This document shows positions 1-5,807 of a DNA stretch of 11,319 nt, one piece after another. The DNA lies in assembly GCA_050115555.1 (NCBI GenBank), contig JASFQI010000143.1:1-11319 (forward strand). Reading direction: 5' to 3'. Numbering within the stretch: the first letter of the stretch is position 1; each line of letters starts with the position of its first letter. The notes under the pieces were generated by a model, which had not been told where the DNA came from, did not search any database, and worked only from the letters and a program-made list of their open reading frames with translations. Origin of the DNA: JASFQI01 sp050115555. GTDB lineage: Bacteria > Desulfobacterota > DSM-4660 > Desulfatiglandales > HGW-15. Made by a program: the position numbers and the translations under genes.

Positions 1-237
1 TCCGAAGACCTTTCACCGATGGAGCAACGAGTGTAGAAGCACCCATGACACCGACCTGCTTACTTACCGCTGCTTCCTTCCGGACCTGACGGGGTTCATA
101 AGAGCCGGTCACATGGGGTCCACCCCGCTGTCTCAATCGATCGCCGGGCCTCCCGGCGGACGGCCCTCCCAAGGGGCTTTCGACCCCGCTGGAGCGGATT
201 TCGGGTTACAGGGCACCGCTAGCTCCCCGTCTAGCAC
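1..237 (-). ncRNA. ffs: Large (Alu-domain) signal recognition particle RNA, 3' end cut by the window
   Basis: RNA scaffold of the signal recognition particle, which binds Ffh and targets nascent membrane and secreted proteins to FtsY and the translocon. The minus strand at 69-90 carries the near-invariant S-domain core with the GGAA tetraloop (GTCAGGTCCGGAAGGAAGCA). Flanking arms pair as a long helix, for example CCCATG with CATGGG, AGC with GCT, and ATCGAT with AUCGGU. Unlike the ~114-nt 4.5S RNA, the 5' part continues into an Alu-like domain starting GTGCTAGACGGGG near 237, with the U-turn motif TGTAAC at 205-210 and short helices around it. A GC-rich hairpin at 142-158 sits on the 5' strand. 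GAGGGCC (near 162-168) can pair with GGTCTTC (near 4-10), so the closing helix runs off the window. Full-length large SRP RNAs are roughly 270 nt, so about 30 nt may be missing. The exact 5' end is inferred. Identification is from remembered consensus; the S-domain call is very secure, the Alu part fairly secure. Confidence 0.88.
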
Positions 238-249
238 GACCAAGGCTGT

Positions 250-370
250 ATGGCTTCGTAAAACGCCCAATTTCTGCGTTGCGCCGCATCTCTTGTCACT
301 GCGGCGTACGATGTGTACGCCTGTTCCTCACGATGTGCGCGCCTTGAACTTGGGCCTTTTACTGAGCCAT
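250..370. repeat. MITE-like inverted-repeat element (~121 bp)
   Basis: The ends at 250-270 and 350-370 are inverted repeats of each other with 18 of 21 positions matching (ATGGCTTCGTAAAACGCCCA at the left end; the right end read in reverse has CA for TC and G for C). The interior contains a perfect 7-bp hairpin, GGCGTAC (303-309) and GTACGCC (315-321), and weaker pairing between the inner arms. No coding frame of note. I recall similar short elements (TTCGTAAAAAGTCC ends, a TTTCTGCGTTGCGC-type interior, GCGCGCCTTGAACTTGG near the other end) as repeats scattered in deltaproteobacterial genomes; I cannot confirm copy number here. No target-site duplication is obvious. It lies between the IHF-like gene and the SRP RNA, ending about 13 bp before the inferred SRP RNA 5' end. 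Confidence 0.7.
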
Positions 371-415
371 CGCAAATCAGATGCATGGAGAGACGCTTAA
401 GGCTTGACTCCCCTG

Positions 416-694
416 TCACGTGATATCGACACGTTCCTTGAGCTCTTTTCCCACTTTGAAGAACGGGAGCCGCTTGTCTTCTACATGGATGACTTCACCG
501 GTCTTCGGGTTGCGGCCCTGGTATCCTTTGTAATGCTTAATTTTAAAACTTCCGAAACCACGGATTTCCACCCGTTCACCCTTGATAAGGGCTTCCTCCA
601 TGTCCCCGAAAACCGTGTTGACCACTTCCTCCGCTTTTTTTAAAGCGAGGTCCTCCGCCTTGGCAAGTGCTTCGATGAGCTGAGATTTGTTCAT
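416..694 (-). CDS. ihfB: HU/IHF family DNA-binding protein, IHF beta-like
   Basis: Small dimeric nucleoid protein that bends DNA; 92 residues, the normal size for the family. The N-terminal helices (residues 1-40) lead into the beta saddle with GERVEIRGFGSF at 39-50 and the DNA-intercalating arm with the RNPKTGE signature at 61-67 (Pro62 is the expected intercalating proline). The C-terminus PFFKVGKELKERVD resembles E. coli IHF-beta (PHFKPGKELRDR) more than HU, so I favour IHF-beta. A single-chain HU-like role is possible, since subunit assignment in this phylum is loose. The ATG is preceded by AGGAGG only 2 nt away and by GAGGA at a better 9-nt spacing. It has its own sigma70-type promoter at 782-811. 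No terminator is visible downstream on the minus strand, so transcription may continue through the inverted-repeat element into the SRP RNA. Confidence 0.93.
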   Translation of the reverse strand: MNKSQLIEALAKAEDLALKKAEEVVNTVFGDMEEALIKGERVEIRGFGSFKIKHYKGYQGRNPKTGEVIHVEDKRLPFFKVGKELKERVDIT

Positions 695-781
695 GGCCTC
701 CTGTCCTCACTGGGGTTACCTGAACCTGTGCCGTTCTCCTGTGATGCGGTACACTTATCGGGAAACCGCAAATAAGATCCC

Positions 782-811
782 ATTATTATGGCACAGCCGG
801 ATTCGAGTCAA
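782..811 (-). promoter_or_regulatory. Probable sigma70 promoter of ihfB
   Basis: On the minus strand, TTGACT (806-811) is followed after 18 bp by AATAAT (782-787), five of six matches to each consensus box. An alternative -10, CATAAT at 785-790, has a 15-bp spacer. Transcription would start near 775, giving a leader of about 80 nt before the ihfB ATG. A perfect 10-bp palindrome, GATTCGAATC (826-835), lies just upstream of the -35 box and could be an operator, but it has no assigned regulator. Confidence 0.55.
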
Positions 812-881
812 GCCCAAATCGTTCTGATTCGAATCGCCTCCCATTCCGCCTGCGGCAGGGCGGGCTCACGCGGGTAAAGCA

Positions 882-980
882 TGGACGGTCTCGAAAAAAC
901 CCGCTCGGCCGCTGATGGCTACACTGTAGGCCTTCGCTTAGGGCAAATCTTCTGGGGCAAGGCTTTTTACAACCCCATCA
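882..980. repeat. Possible degenerate inverted-repeat element
   Basis: The left end, TGGACGGTCTCGAAAAAACC (from 882), and the right end, read on the opposite strand from 980 as TGATGGGGTTGTAAAAAGCC, resemble each other with several mismatches and one gap. They share the TCG/TTG-(T)AAAAA core seen in the ends of the element at 250-370. This suggests a second, decayed, related element of about 100 bp in the ihfB-cmk gap. Pairing is imperfect and chance is not excluded. Confidence 0.3.
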
Positions 981-1036
981 AGCATTCTGTTGCCAGGGTT
1001 TCATCCCGGAAGCCCAGGTGCATGCGAGCAAAGCGC

Positions 1037-1065
1037 TTGATATTTACTCGTTCCTGGGATAGAAG
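1037..1065 (+). promoter_or_regulatory. Weak promoter candidate for cmk
   Basis: TTGATA (1037-1042), a 17-bp spacer, then TAGAAG (1060-1065). The -35 box is good and the -10 box is poor (four of six). It is the best placed candidate upstream of cmk, and the leader would be about 85 nt. Inference only. Confidence 0.3.
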
Positions 1066-1157
1066 CCAAAAACCGGAATTTTTTAAGCAAAAAAGAGACA
1101 TGCGGATGGGTTAGACGGCACACATCCGTGAAATGAATCCCAGAGTGGTACCCATCG

Positions 1158-1835
1158 ATGATCCAGACCGAGTGCGTGATTACGATCGACGGGCCGGCGG
1201 GCTCCGGAAAAAGCACAGTGAGCCGGGATGTGGCGAGGAGCCTCGGGTTCGTTTACCTCGACACAGGCGCCATGTACCGGGCCGTGGCCCTTGCGGCCGA
1301 GAGGCGGGGCATGGACGAAACCAATGGTCCTGAACTGGGAGAGCTCTGTCGGGAACTGGATTTGGTCATCCGGGCCGACGGCGAGATCAACCGCCTGTTC
1401 CTGCAAGGAGAAGAGGTGACGGCTGCCATTCGGACTCCGGAGATGGACATGCGTTCATCCGCTGTTTCAGCGGTCGGAGAGGTTCGAGACGCCATGACCC
1501 AGCTTCAGCGTCGTCTGGCGACTCGTGCGGGCGGAGTCGTTGCAGAAGGGCGGGATATGGGAACCGTTGTTTTTCCGGAGGCGCCCCACAAATTTTTTCT
1601 GACCGCATCGCGGGCCCAACGTGCAAAGCGGCGGTACACCGAGCGGATCGAGCGCGGGGAGACGGTTTCGCTGGAGCAGGTCGAGGAGGACTTGGCTCGC
1701 AGGGACCGACAGGATGAATCGCGCCTCCTCGCGCCGCTGCGACCGGCTGAGGACGCCCTTGTGATTGACACAACGGCATTGACAAAGGCTGAGGTGGTGT
1801 CCAGGATCCTTCAGATCATTCACGGGGAGGACTGA
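1158..1835 (+). CDS. cmk: Cytidylate (CMP/dCMP) kinase
   Basis: Cytoplasmic kinase that converts CMP and dCMP to the diphosphates with ATP, feeding pyrimidine nucleotide pools. It has 225 residues, typical for bacterial Cmk. The P-loop GPAGSGKST is at 12-20, the CMP-binding segment LDTGAMYR at 34-41, GRDMGTVVFP at 131-140, and the lid arginines and aspartates in RRDRQDESR at 181-189. ATG 1158 is preceded by an in-frame stop at 1134 and no good ribosome-binding site; GTG at 1176 (residue 7, just before ITIDGPAG) is a possible alternative, but the ATG gives the usual N-terminus. In many proteobacteria cmk stands directly upstream of rpsA, as it does here, although the gap of more than 300 bp suggests separate promoters. 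The ispH gene often found between them in related genomes is absent from this window. Confidence 0.96.
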   Translation: MIQTECVITIDGPAGSGKSTVSRDVARSLGFVYLDTGAMYRAVALAAERRGMDETNGPELGELCRELDLVIRADGEINRLFLQGEEVTAAIRTPEMDMRSSAVSAVGEVRDAMTQLQRRLATRAGGVVAEGRDMGTVVFPEAPHKFFLTASRAQRAKRRYTERIERGETVSLEQVEEDLARRDRQDESRLLAPLRPAEDALVIDTTALTKAEVVSRILQIIHGED

Positions 1836-2162
1836 TTCCGCTTCACCCGGGGCATTCCCTCGTGCAATCGAGAAACTCTGGGCTCTTCGCGCAGATGCAG
1901 TGAGTCTTCCCGTGTTCCCGCTTCCCTGGAATGATACATACGCAAACCCTTCTGAAAGGGGTCGCGGCATGTTTCTTTTGGGGACGAGCAGAATTTCCTG
2001 TTGCGGGAATCCTTCGAGGCGTGAAAAAGGGATGTCTCCGCTCCCCGGATACACACAGATCAGGGGATTTATTGGTTGAAATCAAAATAAATATCTGGTA
2101 GTAACATTCGTTTTAGACGCAACTCGTGTATGAGGGAATCTTTTGAGGGGGTAGAAAGCTTG
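1836..2162. other. Intergenic region and leader between cmk and rpsA
   Basis: About 327 bp with no supported gene. A short hairpin (ACCC..., ...GGGT around 1940-1957) lacks an adjacent T run, so it is not called a terminator for cmk. The last ~100 bp turn AT-rich and contain an imperfect dyad, GATTTATT (2066-2073) with AATAAATATC (2086-2095), overlapping the possible rpsA promoter. Minus-strand frames here have no family features. Confidence 0.5.
2076..2104 (+). promoter_or_regulatory. Candidate rpsA promoter with overlapping dyad
   Basis: TTGAAA (2076-2081) stands 17 bp from TAGTAA (2099-2104), a good -35 with a poor -10, in an AT-rich patch unlike its surroundings. The imperfect inverted repeat at 2066-2095 overlaps the -35 and spacer and could bind a repressor or form an RNA stem. 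The leader would be roughly 50 nt. Low certainty. Confidence 0.3.
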
Positions 2163-4085
2163 ATGGACAACCAAACAAACCGAACCGAAGACGACATTCT
2201 TGAAAAATCCGAACCTCAGCAGGAAGACACCGAAGACAGGTCCATGACCGAGACGGGTGAGCCCTCCGGTGGATCCGAGGAGAGAACGGCTGGCGAGGAT
2301 AAGGGCCTCGAAGAGAAGAGCTTCATGGAACTCTATGAAGAGAGCATGAAGAGCCCTCAGGAGGGCGATCTCGTCAGCGGGGAAATCGTCCAGATCGACA
2401 AGGATTACGTCCTTGTGGATATCGGGTACAAGTCGGAAGGCCAGATCCAGATCAACGAGTTCCTTGATGCCGAGGGCAATCTCAACGCAGAAGTGGGCGA
2501 TCATGTGGACGTCCTCCTGGAGAGGCGCGAAGACGAAGACGGGCTCATCATTTTGTCCAAGGAGAAAGCTGCAAAAATCAAGGTTTGGGACCAGATTCGG
2601 GATATCTACAAGAATGACGGCACGATTCAAGGGCGAATCATTTCCAGGATCAAGGGGGGCATGTCCGTGGATATCGGGCTTCAGGCCTTTCTCCCGGGAT
2701 CGCAGATCGATCTCAAGCCGGTTCGGGATTTTGACTCCCTCATCAATACGGCCCATGACTTCAAGATTCTGAAGTACAACCGCCGCCGCGGAAATATTGT
2801 GCTCTCCAGACGAGCCATTCTCGAAGAAGAGCGAATGGCCCTGAAAAAAGAAACCCTCAAGATTCTGAAGGAAGACGCTGTTCTCGACGGTACCGTGAAG
2901 AACATCACGGACTATGGGTTGTTTGTCGACCTGGGCGGTATCGACGGATTGCTCCACATCACGGACATGTCCTGGGGCCGGGTCGGGCATCCCTCGGAGA
3001 TGTACAAGATCGGGGACGCGATTCAGGTCAAGGTGCTCAATTTCGATCCTGAGACCGAGAAGGTTTCTCTGGGGCTGAAGCAGCTGAAGCCGGATCCCTG
3101 GACCGAGGCGGACACCAAATACCCCGTGGGGACCCGCGTTCACGGGCGGGTGGTGAGCCTGGCCGACTACGGCGCATTCGTGGAGGTGGAAGAAGGGATC
3201 GAAGGTTTGATCCATATCTCGGAGATGTCCTGGACCCGCAAGATTCGCCATCCGTCCCAGATCGTCAAGGTCGGGGACGAGGTAGAGGCCGTGGTCCTGA
3301 ATATCGACACGAACAGTAAACGGATTTCTCTGGGTCTCAAGCAGATCGAGCCCAACCCCTGGGAAGTCATCGGAGAGAAGTACCCCGTTGGGACCACGAT
3401 TGAAGGAAAAATCAAGAATATTACTGACTTCGGTGTTTTTATCGGTATTGATGAAGGGATTGACGGGCTCGTTCACATCTCCGACATCTCCTGGACCAAG
3501 CGCATCAAGCACCCATCGGAGCTCTACAAGAAGGGTCAGGAAGTTCAGGCTGTGGTCCTGAACATCGACAAGGAGAACGAGCGGTTTTCTCTCGGTATCA
3601 AACAGCTCGCTACGGACCCGTGGGACGAAGTACCGGAGAAGTACCGTCCGGGAACCCGTATCACGGGACGGGTGACGAACATCACGGATTTCGGCGTTTT
3701 TGTGGAGCTGGAAGAGGGCATCGAAGGGTTAATCCACGTCTCGGAGCTGACCAAGGAAAAGGGCGGAAACCCGCTGAGCCGGTTCAAGGTGGACGATGTC
3801 ATTCAGGCCAAGGTGATCAACGTCAACCGCGGGGAGAAAAAGATCGGCCTTTCGGTCCGAAAGCTCGAGGAGGGCGACGAGAAGGAGATTTACAGCAATT
3901 ATCTGAATAGCCGCAGGGAGGCCACGTCCAACCTCGGGGATCTCCTCCGCGAAGTGCAAAGCCAGCAGGTTTTTTCCATGGAAGAGGAGCCTTCGTACGC
4001 GGAAGAGGGAGCCCCGTCCGAATCCGAGGAGGAGGATCAGGCATCGGACGAGGACAGCGGAGACACGGATTCGACAGCGGGCTGA
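2163..4085 (+). CDS. rpsA: 30S ribosomal protein S1
   Basis: RNA-binding protein of the small subunit that helps unfold and dock mRNAs for initiation. Six S1 (OB-fold) repeats begin near residues 67, 151, 241, 322, 409 and 496 and end near 568. Repeats 3-6 carry the standard [D/E]YG.FV/DFGVF and GL.H[I/V]S signatures and end in L[G/S]..., while 1 and 2 are the divergent ribosome-docking pair, as in E. coli. The protein is 640 residues from this start, longer than the E. coli 557, because of an acidic, probably disordered N-terminal extension (~66 residues) and a Glu/Asp/Ser-rich tail of ~70 residues. Start choice: ATG 2163 lies 11 nt after GAGGGGG. TTG 2160 would have a better 8-nt spacing, and ATG 2130 (11 more residues) has no ribosome-binding site. 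An intrinsic terminator follows at 4121-4157. Confidence 0.96.
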   Translation: MDNQTNRTEDDILEKSEPQQEDTEDRSMTETGEPSGGSEERTAGEDKGLEEKSFMELYEESMKSPQEGDLVSGEIVQIDKDYVLVDIGYKSEGQIQINEFLDAEGNLNAEVGDHVDVLLERREDEDGLIILSKEKAAKIKVWDQIRDIYKNDGTIQGRIISRIKGGMSVDIGLQAFLPGSQIDLKPVRDFDSLINTAHDFKILKYNRRRGNIVLSRRAILEEERMALKKETLKILKEDAVLDGTVKNITDYGLFVDLGGIDGLLHITDMSWGRVGHPSEMYKIGDAIQVKVLNFDPETEKVSLGLKQLKPDPWTEADTKYPVGTRVHGRVVSLADYGAFVEVEEGIEGLIHISEMSWTRKIRHPSQIVKVGDEVEAVVLNIDTNSKRISLGLKQIEPNPWEVIGEKYPVGTTIEGKIKNITDFGVFIGIDEGIDGLVHISDISWTKRIKHPSELYKKGQEVQAVVLNIDKENERFSLGIKQLATDPWDEVPEKYRPGTRITGRVTNITDFGVFVELEEGIEGLIHVSELTKEKGGNPLSRFKVDDVIQAKVINVNRGEKKIGLSVRKLEEGDEKEIYSNYLNSRREATSNLGDLLREVQSQQVFSMEEEPSYAEEGAPSESEEEDQASDEDSGDTDSTAG

Positions 4086-4120
4086 TCGTCCCGACCGGGA
4101 CCCCGCTCCCTAGGAATTCG

Positions 4121-4157
4121 CCCGGTGCGGTCGACCCTGCCCGCCCGGGTTTTTTTT
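4121..4157 (+). terminator. Strong intrinsic terminator after rpsA
   Basis: Arms CCCGG-T-GCGG (4121-4130) and CCGCCCGGG (4141-4149) form a nine-pair GC stem with one bulged T and a 10-nt loop, followed immediately by eight T residues (4150-4157). This is a textbook Rho-independent terminator 35 bp after the rpsA stop. It implies that sppA, only 34 bp further on, is expressed by read-through or from an undetected start. Confidence 0.9.
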
Positions 4158-4191
4158 CGACGGGAAAAGATCAAACAGGGACGAGACGACC

Positions 4192-5118
4192 ATGGCTTTG
4201 AAAAAGAGCCCCATACTCATTGTGCTTCTCATTTTAGGGGGCGTAGCACTGTTTTTATTAGCGGGTGTGACGGTCGTCGGGCACTTCTTCGGTACCTCCG
4301 GCAGCCCTCTTTCCTTCGGTGCGAAGATCGGTGTCATTCCCATTGAAGGCACCCTTGAAGACTCCCACCACATTCTCTCTCAGATCGTCCAATTTCGGGA
4401 GGACAATTCCATCCGGGCTATTCTGCTGAGGATCAACTCCCCCGGCGGACGCGTTGCACCGGCTCAGGAGATTTACCGGGAGATTCGAAGAACGACCCAG
4501 AGGAAGCGAGTGATCGTCTCCATGGGGGATGTGGCCGCATCCGGGGGGTACTACGTGGCAGCAGCTGCGGATCGGATCGTTGCAAACCCCGGAACCATCC
4601 TGGGAAGCATCGGAGTCATCATGGAGTTTCTGCAGGTGCAGGAGCTGCTGAAGAAAGCGGGCGTAGGCCTGGAAGTACTCAAGAGCGGAGAGTTCAAGGA
4701 CATCGGTTCACCCCATCGAGAGATGACGCCACGGGAGCGGGCTCTCATGATGGAGATGCTTCACGATATTCAGGACCAGTTTGTCCAGGCGGTGGCTCAG
4801 GGCCGAAAGATACCCCGGGAAGAGATCGAACGGATTGCAGACGGCCGGGTTTTCTCCGGGAAACGAGGAAAGGAACTGGGCCTGGTGGACCAACTGGGGA
4901 ACTTTCAGGACGCCGTGACCCTGGCGAAGCGGATGACCGGGATTCAGGGGGATGTGACGCTCGTATATCCGGAAAAGCCGAGCATCGGCCTGTTGGAGCT
5001 GCTCGCGGAGACCACGGCCCGCGGAGTGATTCATGTCCTCCAGGAGTTCCTGGGGCCGCGGATGGCATACCGATGGGATGGGTGGGCGACGCAATCCATG
5101 CAACCCGAGCCCCGCTGA
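4192..5118 (+). CDS. sppA: Signal peptide peptidase SppA, 36-kDa type
   Basis: Membrane-anchored S49 serine protease that degrades cleaved signal peptides and some envelope proteins. It has 308 residues, the short single-domain form (like Bacillus SppA) rather than the duplicated ~618-residue E. coli enzyme. One N-terminal membrane segment spans residues 7-31 after MALKKS, placing the catalytic domain outside the cytoplasm. The Ser-Lys dyad is visible: Ser117 in DVAASGGYY and Lys169 in KSGEFKDIGSP. Their 52-residue spacing equals that of B. subtilis SppA (Ser147/Lys199, from memory). RINSPGG at 80-86 is the conserved strand-turn region. The ATG is preceded by AGGGA with a 10-nt gap. It follows rpsA but is separated from it by a strong terminator; it converges on the yciO-like gene with 34 bp between stops. 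Confidence 0.95.
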   Translation: MALKKSPILIVLLILGGVALFLLAGVTVVGHFFGTSGSPLSFGAKIGVIPIEGTLEDSHHILSQIVQFREDNSIRAILLRINSPGGRVAPAQEIYREIRRTTQRKRVIVSMGDVAASGGYYVAAAADRIVANPGTILGSIGVIMEFLQVQELLKKAGVGLEVLKSGEFKDIGSPHREMTPRERALMMEMLHDIQDQFVQAVAQGRKIPREEIERIADGRVFSGKRGKELGLVDQLGNFQDAVTLAKRMTGIQGDVTLVYPEKPSIGLLELLAETTARGVIHVLQEFLGPRMAYRWDGWATQSMQPEPR

Positions 5119-5152
5119 TGCCCGCTACGTCACAACCCCATCTGATCGAATT

Positions 5153-5743
5153 CTACTTAAAACTACTCACATCCCCCTTCCCTTCCCGTATGATTTCCGG
5201 GAAATCCCCGGTCAAGGAGATCACGCTCGACGGACTCGGATAAAGGGGGCCGCCGTACACGACGATATCCAGAAACGGCTTGTAGACCTCCTGGATTTCA
5301 TGCGGATCGTCCAGGCCGGCGCTTGTACTGATCACGGGTCGACCGAGGGCCCGGACAATGCCTAAGCAGATTTGATTGTCCGGGACGCGGATTCCGACGG
5401 TTTTCCGTTTCGTCAACATGATTTTGGGAACGAGCTTGGTTCCGTCCAGAACAAATGTATATGGTCCTGGCAACAGCCGTTTCATGGTCTTGTAGGCATA
5501 GTTGGAGACTTTGGCGTATCGGCTGATTTCCTTCAGGCCGTCGCAGACGATGGAAAAGGGTTTCTTGAGAGAACGGTTTTTCAGCCTGTGGATCTGCTGG
5601 ATTCCCTTCTTGTTGAGAAGATCGCACCCGATTCCGTAGAACGTATCTGTGGGGTAGGCGATCAGGCCACCGTTTTCCAGCACGTCCGCGACGCGCTGAA
5701 TGAGTCTTTGCTGGGGGTTTTCGGGATTGATGTTTAGAATCAT
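5153..5743 (-). CDS. yciO: YciO family protein (Sua5/YciO/YrdC fold)
   Basis: 196 residues of the YrdC-like fold, related to threonylcarbamoyl-AMP synthase (TsaC/Sua5), which makes the precursor of the t6A modification of tRNA. The N-terminus (NPENPQQRLI), YPTDTFYGIGC at 30-40, KNRSLKKPFS at 55-64, GPYTFVLDGTK, RKTVGIRVP and the C-terminal REGKGDV follow E. coli YciO closely along the whole length. Lys55 and Arg57 of the K-x-R motif are present. The TsaC/Sua5 S-x-N signature (STSAN) reads STSAG (139-143) here, which places it in the YciO branch rather than as the main TsaC. YciO proteins have been described as poor substitutes for TsaC, so the physiological role is uncertain. There is no ribosome-binding site before the ATG, and the promoter places the transcript start next to it. 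Confidence 0.9.
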   Translation of the reverse strand: MILNINPENPQQRLIQRVADVLENGGLIAYPTDTFYGIGCDLLNKKGIQQIHRLKNRSLKKPFSIVCDGLKEISRYAKVSNYAYKTMKRLLPGPYTFVLDGTKLVPKIMLTKRKTVGIRVPDNQICLGIVRALGRPVISTSAGLDDPHEIQEVYKPFLDIVVYGGPLYPSPSSVISLTGDFPEIIREGKGDVSSFK

Positions 5744-5750
5744 GCGCGGG

Positions 5751-5780
5751 ATTCTATGCCCGGCCGGGGACCTCTGTCAA
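5751..5780 (-). promoter_or_regulatory. Strong sigma70-type promoter of yciO, possibly leaderless
   Basis: Minus strand: perfect -35 TTGACA (5775-5780), 18-bp spacer, then TAGAAT (5751-5756; five of six). Only seven bases (CCCGCGC) separate the -10 box from the ATG at 5743, so the usual +1 position falls at about 5743-5745, on or next to the start codon. Confidence 0.7.
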
Positions 5781-5807
5781 CAAAGGTTCGCATAGGGGAT
5801 AAGGTTC

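Larger units (their letters stand above)
695..1157. other. Intergenic region between divergent ihfB and cmk
   Basis: About 460 bp without a convincing gene. It holds the ihfB leader and promoter (to 811), the palindrome at 826-835, a GC-rich hairpin at about 843-861 (CCGCCTGC, a one-base centre, then GCAGG and CGG with a bulged G; not followed by a T run), a degenerate inverted-repeat element (882-980) and a weak promoter candidate for cmk (1037-1065). A 77-codon plus-strand frame starting at 881 has no recognisable motif, no ribosome-binding site, and overlaps the repeat, so I do not call it a gene. Confidence 0.6.

Noticed and set aside
142..158. GC-rich hairpin as a terminator
   Set aside because: No T run on either strand; it lies within the SRP RNA and is best read as one of its helices.
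231..419. 62-codon minus-strand frame downstream of ihfB
   Set aside because: Spans the inverted-repeat element; no motif or ribosome-binding site.
881..1114. 77-codon plus-strand frame upstream of cmk
   Set aside because: No ribosome-binding site or motif; overlaps a possible decayed repeat and a GC-rich hairpin.
1467..2054. 195-codon minus-strand frame opposite cmk and the following gap
   Set aside because: Mostly antisense to cmk, with no recognisable domain; a shadow of GC-rich coding sequence.
2082..3512. 476-codon minus-strand frame opposite rpsA
   Set aside because: Exactly antisense to the six-repeat S1 gene; its length reflects S1 codon structure and its repeats mirror the S1 repeats.
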